Source: TMED78 sp036337035
GTDB taxonomy: Bacteria; Pseudomonadota; Gammaproteobacteria; Steroidobacterales; Rariloculaceae
Length of the DNA: 64,000 nt
NCBI GenBank assembly: GCA_036337035.1
Contig: JAYZFC010000007.1
Span: forward strand, 44,712 to 108,711
Direction: 5' to 3'
Shown here: positions 44,222 through 52,807 of the stretch, piece by piece
How positions within the stretch are numbered: position 1 is the stretch's first letter
Layout of the letters: every line of letters starts with the position of its first letter
The notes under the pieces: generated by a model
What the model was told of the DNA's origin: nothing
Databases searched by the model: none
What the model saw: the letters and a program-made list of their open reading frames with translations, nothing else
Position numbers and translations under genes: made by a program

Positions 44222-44299
44222 TTTTTTGATTATCTATTAAATCTTTTTTCTAGTAGGTAGCTAATTTAACAGATTTATTGATTTTTTTTTGAAATTACC

Positions 44300-44327
44300 C
44301 TTGAAATATAAAAGATCATCATTATTA
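44300..44327 (+). promoter_or_regulatory. Predicted sigma-32 promoter of groESL
   Basis: CTTGAAA (44300-44306) is an exact sigma-32 -35 element. After 13 bases, CATTATTA (44320-44327) partly matches the CCCCATNTA -10 consensus. It abuts the CIRCE repeat, so both regulators would act on the same start. Confidence 0.65.
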
Positions 44328-44354
44328 TTAGCAGTCTGAGTGGCTGAGTGCTAG
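44328..44354 (+). promoter_or_regulatory. CIRCE operator (HrcA site) upstream of groESL
   Basis: TTAGCAGTC, nine bases, then GAGTGCTAG: two mismatches from the CIRCE consensus over 18 arm positions. It is 63 bases upstream of the groES start, at or just after the predicted transcription start, the classic repressor position. Confidence 0.88.
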
Positions 44355-44417
44355 TAATATCTCAGCTATTTATTTTATTTTTATATTAATCAATAAGTTA
44401 TAGAGGGAGACCTAGTA

Positions 44418-44708
44418 ATGAAAATTCGTCCCTTACAAGATCGTGTTGTAATAAGACGCACTGAGGAAGAGCGAACCTCTCCTGGAGGTATTGTTATCCC
44501 TGATTCTGCGACTGAAAAGCCAATTAAAGGTGAGGTAGTTGCAGTTGGGAATGGTAAAGCACTTGATAGCGGTTCATTAAGAGCAGTAGACCTAAAGGTT
44601 GGAGAAACTGTTTTGTTTGGAAAGTATTCAGGTACAGAGGTAAAAGTTGATGGTGAAGAGCTGTTAGTCATGCGTGAAGAAGACGTTATGGCTGTCATAG
44701 AAAAGTAA
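44418..44708 (+). CDS. groES: Co-chaperonin GroES (Cpn10)
   Basis: GroES caps the GroEL chamber during folding. The 96-residue protein has MKIRPLQDRVVIRRTEEERT, the mobile loop region SPGGIVIPDSATEKPIKGEV and the C-terminal LLVMREEDVMAVIEK. AGGGAGA precedes ATG 44418. It is followed by groEL, 58 bases on, in a bicistronic operon controlled by the CIRCE and sigma-32 elements upstream. Confidence 0.98.
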   Translation: MKIRPLQDRVVIRRTEEERTSPGGIVIPDSATEKPIKGEVVAVGNGKALDSGSLRAVDLKVGETVLFGKYSGTEVKVDGEELLVMREEDVMAVIEK

Positions 44709-44766
44709 CTCACCGTAGATTTTTTTATTTTTTTAAAAAGTATAGATTTTTGGGAGACTAGTGATT

Positions 44767-46419
44767 ATGTCTAAAGAAGTGAAATTTGCTGATGATGCGC
44801 GTCAGCGTATGCTTCAAGGTGTTAATGTTCTTGCTAATGCAGTCAAGGTTACACTTGGGCCGAAAGGTAGGAATGTTGTATTAGAAAAAAGCTTTGGGGC
44901 GCCTACAGTTACTAAAGATGGGGTGTCTGTTGCCAAGGAAATTGAATTAGAAGATAAATTTGAAAATATGGGAGTACAAATGGTTAAAGAGGTAGCTTCC
45001 CAAACTTCTGATGCGGCAGGAGATGGCACAACAACAGCAACTGTTTTAACCCAAGCTATAGTTAGGGAAGGTTTGAAAATTGTTGCTGCTGGTTTAAATC
45101 CTATGGATTTAAAAAGAGGCATAGATAAAGCATCTTTAGCTTTAACTGATGAGCTTCAGAAACTATCACAACCATGTGAAGATGATAAATCAATTGCTCA
45201 GGTAGGAACTATCTCAGCAAATTCTGATGATGAGGTAGGAAGTATTATCGCAGAATCAATGGGTAAGGTAGGTAAAGAAGGAGTGATTACTGTTGAAGAG
45301 GGATCTGGTTTAGCAAACGAGTTAGATGTTGTTGAGGGTATGCAGTTTGATCGTGGCTACTTATCTCCTTATTTCATTAATGATCAAGCTAGTCAATCAG
45401 TGGAATTAGAAAATCCTTATATCTTAATTCACGACAAGAAAATATCAAATATAAGAGATTTATTGCCACTTCTAGAAAGCGTTGCAAAATCGAGTAGACC
45501 TTTGCTAATTATTGCTGAAGATGTTGAGGGTGAGGCGCTTGCTACATTAGTAGTTAATAATTTAAGAGGAATTGTTAAAGTAGCTGCCGTTAAAGCTCCA
45601 GGTTTTGGTGATAGACGCAAAGCAATGCTTCAAGATATTGCTATTCTTGCTAGTGGTCAGGTTATATCTGAAGAGGTAGGATTGTCGCTTGAGAAAGCTA
45701 CTCTAGAGGATCTTGGTGAAGCAAAGAAAGTTCAGATTACTAAGGAAAACACAACTGTAATTGATGGAGCTGGAAGTGCAGATGATATTAAATCTAGAGT
45801 TGAGCAGATTAATGCTGAGATTGAAGAATCTTCATCAGATTATGATAAGGAAAAACTTCAAGAGAGAGTAGCTAAGCTTGCAGGTGGAGTTGCAGTTATT
45901 AAAGTTGGTGCTGCAACAGAAATTGAAATGAAAGAAAAAAAGGCTAGAGTAGAAGATGCACTTCATGCAACAAGGGCTGCCGTAGAAGAAGGTGTAGTTC
46001 CTGGTGGAGGCGTAGCATTAGTCAGAGCGTTAAAAGTCCTTGATAAAGTTAAGGGTGATAATGATGATCAGAGCGCAGGTATAAATATCCTTAGAAGAGC
46101 AGCTGAAGAACCATTAAGACAGATTGTCTCTAATGCTGGGGAAGAAGCTTCTGTTATTTTGAATGAAGTTGTTAATAGTAAGGGAAACCATGGCTATAAT
46201 GCAGCTTCAGGAGAATATGGTGATATGGTTGAGTTTGGCATTATAGACCCAACAAAAGTTACTAGGCTTGCTTTACAAAATGCAGCATCTGTAGCTGGCT
46301 TGCTTTTAACTACAGAAGCCATGATAGCTGATGCTCCAAAAGATGATGCAGCAGCAGCGCCTGCTATGCCTGATATGGGCGGTATGGGCGGCATGGGCGG
46401 TATGGGCGGCATGATGTAG
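44767..46419 (+). CDS. groEL: Chaperonin GroEL (Cpn60)
   Basis: The 550-residue protein has the classic LGPKGRNVVLEKSFGAPTVT, the ATPase loop DAAGDGTTTATVL, the cpn60 signature AAVEEGVVPGGGVALVRA and a C-terminal GGM repeat tail. ATG 44767 is preferred (GGGAGAC upstream) over GTG two codons earlier. A strong terminator follows at 46451-46479. In other bacteria GroE keeps HrcA active, so this gene is probably also part of its own feedback control. Confidence 0.99.
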   Translation: MSKEVKFADDARQRMLQGVNVLANAVKVTLGPKGRNVVLEKSFGAPTVTKDGVSVAKEIELEDKFENMGVQMVKEVASQTSDAAGDGTTTATVLTQAIVREGLKIVAAGLNPMDLKRGIDKASLALTDELQKLSQPCEDDKSIAQVGTISANSDDEVGSIIAESMGKVGKEGVITVEEGSGLANELDVVEGMQFDRGYLSPYFINDQASQSVELENPYILIHDKKISNIRDLLPLLESVAKSSRPLLIIAEDVEGEALATLVVNNLRGIVKVAAVKAPGFGDRRKAMLQDIAILASGQVISEEVGLSLEKATLEDLGEAKKVQITKENTTVIDGAGSADDIKSRVEQINAEIEESSSDYDKEKLQERVAKLAGGVAVIKVGAATEIEMKEKKARVEDALHATRAAVEEGVVPGGGVALVRALKVLDKVKGDNDDQSAGINILRRAAEEPLRQIVSNAGEEASVILNEVVNSKGNHGYNAASGEYGDMVEFGIIDPTKVTRLALQNAASVAGLLLTTEAMIADAPKDDAAAAPAMPDMGGMGGMGGMGGMM

Positions 46420-46450
46420 TAAATCAAAGTCTTTTTTATTAGGTAAATTA

Positions 46451-46479
46451 AAAGCCCCGCTTTACGCGGGGTTTTTTTT
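46451..46479 (+). terminator. Rho-independent terminator of groESL
   Basis: CCCCGC (46455-46460), a TTTAC loop and GCGGGG (46466-46471) form a perfect stem, extended by AAG/TTT-type pairs, followed by eight T residues. It begins 31 bases after the groEL stop and is the strongest terminator in the window. Confidence 0.95.
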
Positions 46480-46531
46480 ATCTGTTCCTAATTAAGAAAG
46501 GGTTATAATAAATAAAAGATGGAGAAAAAAT

Positions 46532-46741
46532 GTGACTAAACCAACAGGATCTATTGAAGAGGACTTAATTATAGCAAACTCTAAAAACGAGTATGAGATA
46601 TGTAATAAAGATTTACCACTTCATTGTCCATTGCCTGGTATGTATTTATGGAATTCCCATCCAAAAGTTTATCTACCAATAGAAGAGAACGGAAAAGCTA
46701 TGTGCTCTTACTGCGGAGCTACCTTTATTTTAAAAGATTAA
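46532..46741 (+). CDS. Zinc-finger (NDUFS6/CHCC-type) domain protein
   Basis: The 69-residue protein has the zf-CHCC pattern: LHCPLPGMYLWNSHPKVYLP then AMCSYCGATFILKD, with Cys-His-Cys-Cys as ligands. It is the small bacterial relative of the complex I accessory subunit NDUFS6; its role in gammaproteobacteria is not established. The start is GTG 46532 with TGGAGA upstream; the adjacent ATG is out of frame and hits an immediate stop. hldD follows after 28 bases. Confidence 0.85.
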   Translation: MTKPTGSIEEDLIIANSKNEYEICNKDLPLHCPLPGMYLWNSHPKVYLPIEENGKAMCSYCGATFILKD

Positions 46742-46769
46742 TAGAACAATTTAGTATGGAATTAATAAA

Positions 46770-47780
46770 ATGATTATTGTTACAGGAGCTGCCGGTTTTA
46801 TAGGAAGTAATCTAATAAGAGGGATTCGAACATTGAAGGGGTTCGAGAGCCATCCTCCCCAAATTAAAAAAAATATTATAGCTGTCGATGATTTAACTGA
46901 AGGTACAAAATTCAATAATTTATCTAATTATGATATCGATGATTATTGGGATAAAGATTTACTTTTAAAAAATATCGAAGAGGATAGAATTAATTTTAAG
47001 GTTGATTGTGTCTTTCATCAAGGAGCATGTACTGATACTCAAGAGCGTGATGAGTATTATATGATGGAGAATAATTATCGTTACTCAGTTACGTTGTTTG
47101 AGTGGTGTCAGCAGAAAAAAATCCCGTTTATTTATGCATCATCAGCAGCTATTTATGGCTCTAATACTGATTTATCAGAACCTAAGTCAGTTTTTAATGA
47201 TAAACACAACTCTTATAAACCTCTTAATATCTATGGGCACTCTAAACTTCTTTTTGATAAATATGTATCTAAAAAATTAAGTCTTAGCAAAAAGATTTCA
47301 CAAGTTGTCGGTCTTAGATATTTTAATGTATATGGACCTGGAGAAAGTCATAAAGGCAATATGGCAAGCGTAATATATCATTTTAATAAACAAGCTCTTA
47401 AAGATGGGGAAATACAGTTATTTAAAGGGAGTCATGGCTGGGAAGATGGCGAACATAGGAGAGACTTTGTTTATGTTGAAGATGTTGTTTCAGTAAATCT
47501 TTGGTTCTTAATAAATAAAGGTGTATCAGGTATTTATAATGTTGGAACAGGTAATCAATGGTCATTTAATGAGGTAGCTGATGAGATATTTAAATGGCAT
47601 GGTATAAAGCCAAATAAAAAATATATTTCTTTTCCTGAAGGTTTAGAGTCAACTTATCAGGCGTATACACAGGCCAACATAGATAAATTAAAGGGCATGG
47701 GTTATGAGCAAGAATTTAAAAATATTGAGCAGGGAATAAAAAAATATTTAGATTATATTAATGGCCCCAAAAAATCATAA
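46770..47780 (+). CDS. hldD: ADP-L-glycero-D-manno-heptose 6-epimerase
   Basis: HldD makes the heptose donor for the LPS inner core. IIVTGAAGFIGSNLIRGIR binds NADP, FHQGACTDTQERDEYYMMEN is family-specific, and YASSAAIYG with YGHSKLLFDKY contribute the catalytic Ser/Tyr/Lys. FFNVYG-like LRYFNVYGPGESHKG follows. Length 336 residues. It overlaps the start of waaF by 20 bases, giving a two-gene core heptose unit. Confidence 0.97.
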   Translation: MIIVTGAAGFIGSNLIRGIRTLKGFESHPPQIKKNIIAVDDLTEGTKFNNLSNYDIDDYWDKDLLLKNIEEDRINFKVDCVFHQGACTDTQERDEYYMMENNYRYSVTLFEWCQQKKIPFIYASSAAIYGSNTDLSEPKSVFNDKHNSYKPLNIYGHSKLLFDKYVSKKLSLSKKISQVVGLRYFNVYGPGESHKGNMASVIYHFNKQALKDGEIQLFKGSHGWEDGEHRRDFVYVEDVVSVNLWFLINKGVSGIYNVGTGNQWSFNEVADEIFKWHGIKPNKKYISFPEGLESTYQAYTQANIDKLKGMGYEQEFKNIEQGIKKYLDYINGPKKS

Positions 47781-48792
47781 AGAAAAAATATTAATTGTCG
47801 GTCCTTCTTGGATTGGAGACATGGTTATGTCTCAATCTTTGTATAATCTACTAAAAACGAATTTAGCAGATTGTGAATTACATGTTTTAGCACCAAAATG
47901 GTCGAATTCAATAATAGAAAGAATTCCTGAAGTAACTAAAGTAATCAATCAACCAGTAGGTCATGGCGAATTAAAGTTAGGATTAAGGAGAAAGGTAGCT
48001 AAATCTTTAAAAAAAGAGAGATATTCAAGAGCAATAATTATTCCCCATTCTTTTAAGGCAGCCTTGATTCCTTTTTTTGCTAATATTCCAATAAGAACTG
48101 GGTTCCTAGGCGAGCTTCGATTTGGTTTAATTAATGATATCTGTAGATTTGATAATTCATTTCCAGATAGCACAATCAATCGGTATATTACCCAAGGATA
48201 TAAAGTTTTAGATACCATAAATAAGGGCTTTCGAAATCCTATTCTTAGAGTTGACTCTGAAAAACAGAAACTTGTTTTACAGAGACTGGGTCTTGTTGAT
48301 CAAAAAAAAGTAGTCATTTTAGCACCAGGTGCAGAGTATGGATTAGCTAAAAGATGGCCTATTGAATATTTCAAGGAATTAGCAGAAAGGTTAGATATTG
48401 ATGGTTATAAGGTTTGGGTTATGGGCTCAGAGAAAGAAAAATATTTAGGTGATACTATTTTACAAGCAAACAAGAAAGGAAATATTATAAACTTATGTGG
48501 AAAAACTAGTTTAAGTGAGGTAATAGATCTTCTAAACTATGCAAAAATTGTAGTTACTAATGATTCCGGTTTGATGCATGTTGCATCTGCAGTAAATACT
48601 CACATTATTGCCATTTATGGCTCTTCTTCTCCTAGCTTTACACCTCCATTAACAAAGAAAAAAACAATATTATATTTGGATATTGAATGTAGCCCTTGCT
48701 TTAAAAGAGAATGTTATTTAAGGCATTTTAAATGTATGAAGAATATTAATGTAAGCCAAGTTTATGAGATTATTGCATCTGGCATAGATTAG
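47761..48792 (+). CDS. waaF: ADP-heptose--LPS heptosyltransferase II
   Basis: WaaF adds the second heptose to the LPS inner core (glycosyltransferase family 9). KILIVGPSWIGDMVMSQSL is the N-terminal signature, LAPGAEYGLAKRWPIEYF and the C-terminal VTNDSGLMHVASAVNT the nucleotide-sugar region. Length 343. The closely similar WaaC is the alternative, but the PSWIGDMVM N-terminus favours WaaF. It overlaps hldD by 20 bases and converges on an acyltransferase gene with a 4-base overlap. Confidence 0.93.
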   Translation: MAPKNHKEKILIVGPSWIGDMVMSQSLYNLLKTNLADCELHVLAPKWSNSIIERIPEVTKVINQPVGHGELKLGLRRKVAKSLKKERYSRAIIIPHSFKAALIPFFANIPIRTGFLGELRFGLINDICRFDNSFPDSTINRYITQGYKVLDTINKGFRNPILRVDSEKQKLVLQRLGLVDQKKVVILAPGAEYGLAKRWPIEYFKELAERLDIDGYKVWVMGSEKEKYLGDTILQANKKGNIINLCGKTSLSEVIDLLNYAKIVVTNDSGLMHVASAVNTHIIAIYGSSSPSFTPPLTKKKTILYLDIECSPCFKRECYLRHFKCMKNINVSQVYEIIASGID

Positions 48793-49709
48793 TTTTCATA
48801 TATATCTGCAAACTTTTTAGGCCTATCTCTAAATCTTTTGTAATTCCATACATACTGATCAGGTGAAATTCTTATATATTTCTCTAATTGATTAACTAGT
48901 CTCGAAGTATCCTTGATATGATCTTCAGACGGAAAATTATCAAGTTCTGGAAAGATATCTACTATGTAGCCATGATTATCTGATCTCCTTATGAAATAAG
49001 GAAGGATTGTTGCTTTGCTAATTTTTGCAATTTTAGTAGTTGCTGTATTTGTTAGAGCAGGCTCACCAAAAAAAGGTATTAGCTCGCTATTACTACCTTT
49101 ATATACATGATCCGCTAGATAAACAACAACTTCATTATTCTTAAGCGTCTTAAGCATTAATCTAATGTTATTTTTAGGTATTTGATTTTTTGCAAACCTA
49201 GTCCTGCCAGATTTAATCATCATATCGACCATTTTATTTTTTTGTGGGTTATACATACAATTACTATTTGGACAAATTTCTTCAAGGATGGCACCTGCTA
49301 TTTCAAGGCATGTAAAGTGAGCTGTAAAAAGAATAACTCCATTACCCTTATTTAGAGCATTATTAAGATTTTCTATACCATTAACTTTGACTATTTTCTT
49401 AACTTTTTTTAAAGATGCAAACCAAGCAATTGATATTTCAAAAAAAGATATCCCTACAGATTCAAAATGCTTATTAATTAAACTCTTTTTATTTTTATCA
49501 CTTATTTCAGGGAAACAAGTAGAAATATTTTTTCTCACTATATTTAGATGTTTCTTGGCTAGTACCATAATTACTTTTCCTAATATCTTTCCAAATAGTA
49601 TTTGAAACCTATAAGGAATATAAATAGCTATTTTTAGAAAATACCATATGATCCAAAGATAGATGTATCTAATTCTAAGAAATTCTTTTATTGTTAACTT
49701 ATATTTCAT
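48789..49709 (-). CDS. Lipid A acyltransferase, LpxL/LpxM family (copy 1)
   Basis: This 306-residue membrane-bound acyltransferase adds a secondary acyl chain to Kdo2-lipid A. It has an N-terminal hydrophobic anchor (LWIIWYFLKIAIYIPY) and the catalytic HX4E motif in LFTAHFTCLEIAG. VVYLADHVYKGSNSELIPFF matches the family DQ-containing substrate region except that H replaces Q. It lies two bases after a paralogue. Which copy is lauroyl- and which myristoyl-transferase cannot be told. Confidence 0.88.
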   Translation of the reverse strand: MKYKLTIKEFLRIRYIYLWIIWYFLKIAIYIPYRFQILFGKILGKVIMVLAKKHLNIVRKNISTCFPEISDKNKKSLINKHFESVGISFFEISIAWFASLKKVKKIVKVNGIENLNNALNKGNGVILFTAHFTCLEIAGAILEEICPNSNCMYNPQKNKMVDMMIKSGRTRFAKNQIPKNNIRLMLKTLKNNEVVVYLADHVYKGSNSELIPFFGEPALTNTATTKIAKISKATILPYFIRRSDNHGYIVDIFPELDNFPSEDHIKDTSRLVNQLEKYIRISPDQYVWNYKRFRDRPKKFADIYEN

Positions 49710-49711
49710 AA

Positions 49712-50629
49712 TTATTTATTGTATAGATTTGAATACGGTTTAGGACTACCCTTAAATTTTCTATGTATCCAATTATATTGTTCAGGACATTCTTTAATAT
49801 AGCTTTGTAGCTCATCCATCAAATACTGCGTATCTAAATTAATATTTCCGGTAGGGAAATTTTTTATTGGCTTGCCTATATCTAATATGTAGCCTTTATT
49901 ATTTGGTAGTCTTTTGCAGAAGTAAGTTAAAACGGCTGCACCACTAATTTTAGCAATTCTGCTAGTAGCTGTATTAGTCATTGTAGGAATACCAAAAAAA
50001 TTTATAAGACTACTATATTTCTGCTGATAACTTTGGTCTGGCGCATACCAAACAATATAATTGTTTGATAGACTTTTAATCATATCTCTGACATTTTCCT
50101 CTGGGTAAAGGTGATCTATAGATCTTTCTCTTCCTTTTGTCATAATTTTATTAAGAAGTTCATTTTTTTGAGATCTATACATAGCAGATATTTTTGGATA
50201 CACAGACTCCAAAGCCGGAAAGAAAAATTCAAAAGTAGTAAAGTGGCCACAAAAAAGTATTACCCCTTTTCCTTTACTAAGAGCTATTTCTAAATTCTCT
50301 TTTCCATTTATTTTTATTAAACTTCTTATCTTTTTCTTTGATCCAAACCATGCCATAGATAATTCAGTTAGAGATATACCTAGACATTCAAAATGTTTTT
50401 TTCTAAGATTAATTTTTTCTTCTTGGTTTAATCTAGGAAAGCATATTTTTATATTTGAATCTGCTATTTTTCTTCTTTTTCTAGCAAATATGTGAATAAT
50501 TTTTCCTAATATTTTTCCTATAGATATTTGAAGATGATGGGGCAATAGTGCTAATAACCTCATCAAGAGATAAAAAATCCATGTAACGAAATATAGAGGT
50601 GAAAAAAAATTAAGTATTCTTACATTCAT
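49712..50629 (-). CDS. lpxL: Lipid A acyltransferase, LpxL/LpxM family (copy 2)
   Basis: The 305-residue paralogue has an N-terminal anchor (FFSPLYFVTWIFYLLMRLLAL), the HX4E motif in LFCGHFTTFEFFF and VWYAPDQSYQQKYSSLINFF, where the canonical DQ is kept. It is upstream of copy 1 with a two-base gap, so the pair is co-transcribed. Conserved DQ and first position suggest the LpxL (lauroyl) role, an inference only. Copy 1 would then be the LpxM-like enzyme acting second. Confidence 0.88.
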   Translation of the reverse strand: MNVRILNFFSPLYFVTWIFYLLMRLLALLPHHLQISIGKILGKIIHIFARKRRKIADSNIKICFPRLNQEEKINLRKKHFECLGISLTELSMAWFGSKKKIRSLIKINGKENLEIALSKGKGVILFCGHFTTFEFFFPALESVYPKISAMYRSQKNELLNKIMTKGRERSIDHLYPEENVRDMIKSLSNNYIVWYAPDQSYQQKYSSLINFFGIPTMTNTATSRIAKISGAAVLTYFCKRLPNNKGYILDIGKPIKNFPTGNINLDTQYLMDELQSYIKECPEQYNWIHRKFKGSPKPYSNLYNK

Positions 50630-50717
50630 TTTTATTTTAAAATTAAATTATTATACATGCTTATATTTCTGGGCTATATTTTACTAAATAATCACTCAAT
50701 AAAAAAAATAAATTATT

Positions 50718-51239
50718 ATGTATATTAGTTACTATTATCTTAGAAATCTATTTCTAACTTTATTTATATTTATATATAGTATTGAAGCTGTAGCTGAGAG
50801 CATGCCTATTATTCCTAAAGCTGACTATATTTTAGTAATTAAGTCAGAAAGAAAGCTGATACTTTATAGTCAAGATACTGTAATTAAAGAATTTGATATT
50901 TCTTTAGGCCTAGCACCAAAAGGCGCTAAGATAAGAGAAGGAGACTTTAGAACTCCAGAAGGAAGGTACTACATTGAGTCTAAGAATCCAGATAGTAATT
51001 ATTTTTTATCCTTAAAAATTTCATACCCTAACGAAAAGGAAGCTTCTTTTGCTATAAAGAATGGCTATAGCCCAGGGGGTCTTATAATGATTCATGGTCA
51101 ACCAAATAATTCAGAATTTATTGAAAATGAAGTTAAAAACTGGGATTGGACAGATGGTTGTATAGCAGTTTCTAATAGTGATATGCGTTATATTTGGGAA
51201 AGTGTTAATGAATTTATTCCTATTGAGATTAGGCCTTGA
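50718..51239 (+). CDS. Periplasmic L,D-transpeptidase (YkuD domain)
   Basis: The 173-residue protein has a signal peptide (to about residue 27, IYSIEAVAES) and a YkuD catalytic domain. MIHGQPNN carries the His and TDGCIAVSNSDMRYIW the nucleophile Cys, near residue 150. GDFRTPEGRYYI is the usual preceding motif. Such enzymes make 3-3 peptidoglycan cross-links or anchor lipoproteins. The gene is alone, divergent from lpxL, and its stop codon lies inside a predicted terminator hairpin. Confidence 0.93.
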   Translation: MYISYYYLRNLFLTLFIFIYSIEAVAESMPIIPKADYILVIKSERKLILYSQDTVIKEFDISLGLAPKGAKIREGDFRTPEGRYYIESKNPDSNYFLSLKISYPNEKEASFAIKNGYSPGGLIMIHGQPNNSEFIENEVKNWDWTDGCIAVSNSDMRYIWESVNEFIPIEIRP

Positions 51240-51258
51240 AATCTCTTAGGTTTTTTTT
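51219..51258 (+). terminator. Rho-independent terminator overlapping the L,D-transpeptidase stop codon
   Basis: GAGATT (51225-51230) pairs with AATCTC (51240-51245) across a nine-base loop, extended after a small bulge by CCTA (51219-51222) with TAGG (51247-51250). Eight T residues follow. The TGA stop (51237-51239) is in the loop, so the ribosome would cover the hairpin while translating. Confidence 0.75.
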
Positions 51259-51336
51259 AACTTAATTTATAAGAAAAAAGTAGTTAGAATATATGATCAA
51301 AATAAATATTATATCATTCTAATTAAAGAGAAAATT

Positions 51337-51747
51337 ATGAAATTTAAGGATAAGAGTAGAAAATCAAATTTACAGGAAAAACTTACACCTGAGCAGTATA
51401 GAGTTACACAAGAAGCAGGTACTGAAATGCCATTTACTGGGAAATATAATGAAAATAAAGAAAAAGGAATATATTTTTGTATTTGTTGTGGCGAAAAACT
51501 TTTCTCTTCTGAAAGTAAGTTTGATTCAGGCACAGGTTGGCCTAGTTTTACATCTCCTATTTCTAATGAAAATTTAGTTAAAAAAGATGATCATTCAAAG
51601 GGCTATTTGAGAGAAGAGGTAGTTTGTTCTAAGTGCGATGCTCATTTAGGACATGTTTTTCCAGATGGTCCAGCGCCAACCAATACACGATATTGTATAA
51701 ATTCTGCAGCATTAGACTTTTCAAAGGAAGATAAAAATAAATCTTAA
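51337..51747 (+). CDS. msrB: Peptide methionine-R-sulfoxide reductase MsrB
   Basis: MsrB reduces the R epimer of methionine sulfoxide. Two zinc CxxC pairs (CICCGE and CSKCDAHLGHVF) and the catalytic cysteine in TRYCINSAALDF are present, with SGTGWPSFTSPI between. Length 136 residues, no signal peptide, so cytoplasmic. msrA is unlinked at 2563. A TerB-like gene follows after five bases. Confidence 0.97.
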   Translation: MKFKDKSRKSNLQEKLTPEQYRVTQEAGTEMPFTGKYNENKEKGIYFCICCGEKLFSSESKFDSGTGWPSFTSPISNENLVKKDDHSKGYLREEVVCSKCDAHLGHVFPDGPAPTNTRYCINSAALDFSKEDKNKS

Positions 51748-51752
51748 CCATT

Positions 51753-52211
51753 ATGCTAGATAAATTAAAATCTTTTTTTGATAAATCATTTTCTAAAGAA
51801 AGTGAAACAGAATCTAATGAGCGTGAAAATGCATTAAAATTAGCAACAGCAACTCTTTTAATTGAAGTTGTTAGGGCAGATTATGAAGAGGATAAAAATG
51901 AAATTGATGAAGTTATTTCTCAATTAAAATCTTTTTTTGATTTATCTGATGAGGAGGCTGAGCTTCTATTGACAGAGGCTAAGGATAATTCTGATCACTC
52001 AGTTTCTTTACAAGAATTCACTAGATTATTGCATGAAGAATTGTCAATAGATGAGAAAAACTTAATTATTACTATGTTATGGAAAGTCGCTTTTTCAGAT
52101 AAAAATCTTGATAAATATGAAGATTATATAGTTAGAAAAATATCAGATCTACTTTATATTCCCCATAGTGAAATGATAAGATTAAGAAACATTGTAAAAA
52201 ACAATATATAA
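51753..52211 (+). CDS. TerB-like family protein
   Basis: This 152-residue, all-helical acidic protein matches the TerB/DjlA-like N-terminal fold: LKLATATLLIEVVRADYEED, a central LSDEEAELLLTEAKDN and LWKVAFSDKNLDKYEDYIVRKISDLL. The acidic positions may bind metal. The name comes from tellurite resistance, but most members such as this have no tested role. It is probably co-transcribed with msrB and convergent with yggT. Confidence 0.82.
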   Translation: MLDKLKSFFDKSFSKESETESNERENALKLATATLLIEVVRADYEEDKNEIDEVISQLKSFFDLSDEEAELLLTEAKDNSDHSVSLQEFTRLLHEELSIDEKNLIITMLWKVAFSDKNLDKYEDYIVRKISDLLYIPHSEMIRLRNIVKNNI

Positions 52212-52225
52212 TTAAATAATTATTT

Positions 52226-52765
52226 CTAAATTACTAGATTAGTATTAGGGATAGCTATAGAGATAGAGTTTAAAATTATTAATGCTAGTATAGGGGAAAA
52301 ATCAATACCCCCCGTAAGTGGTAAAATTTTTCTGAAGGGTGATAAAAAAGGCTCAATTATTTCAGATAGAAGTGCTATTAATGGATTATAATTAAGCGGT
52401 AGCCAGCTAAGCACAGCATGAATAATGATCCCCCAAGTATATAGCGATACTAATGAATTTAAGAATTTTATAATTGAGATAAGGATTAAGTCCGAATAAG
52501 GCATTTCCCTAGATACTGAAAATAGCAGAAACCAGAATACGACAGATTGCAGAAAAATCCATATTATTAAAATAGATAGATTAAAGTTTCCAATTCTTGG
52601 AATAAACTTAAATGGCCTTGTTATTGGGTCTGTTATATTTATTATTAATTGGGCTATTGGGTTGTAATAGTCTGCTCTAAGCAGCTCTAGAACTAGACGA
52701 AATAGCAGCGCCATTAAGTAAAGATCTGTTATTGTTTGAATGATATAAAGTAATGAATTATGCAT
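52226..52765 (-). CDS. yggT: YggT-family membrane protein
   Basis: The 179-residue protein has two repeats of the YggT unit, each with two hydrophobic helices: FRLVLELLRADYYNPIAQLI in the first and AVLSWLPLNYNPLIALLSEI in the second, followed by PFLSPFRKILPLTGGIDFSPI. The family is linked to osmotic tolerance and division-associated loci, without a defined biochemical function. It lies directly downstream of yggS, a conserved pairing. Confidence 0.93.
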   Translation of the reverse strand: MHNSLLYIIQTITDLYLMALLFRLVLELLRADYYNPIAQLIINITDPITRPFKFIPRIGNFNLSILIIWIFLQSVVFWFLLFSVSREMPYSDLILISIIKFLNSLVSLYTWGIIIHAVLSWLPLNYNPLIALLSEIIEPFLSPFRKILPLTGGIDFSPILALIILNSISIAIPNTNLVI

Positions 52766-52807
52766 ATCTACAATTCTAATCTATTCTAGCTTGATATAGT
52801 AATATCT

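Noticed and set aside
44390..46427. Long open frames antisense to groES and groEL
   Set aside because: They are complementary shadows of highly conserved coding sequence with no independent ribosome sites or recognised products.
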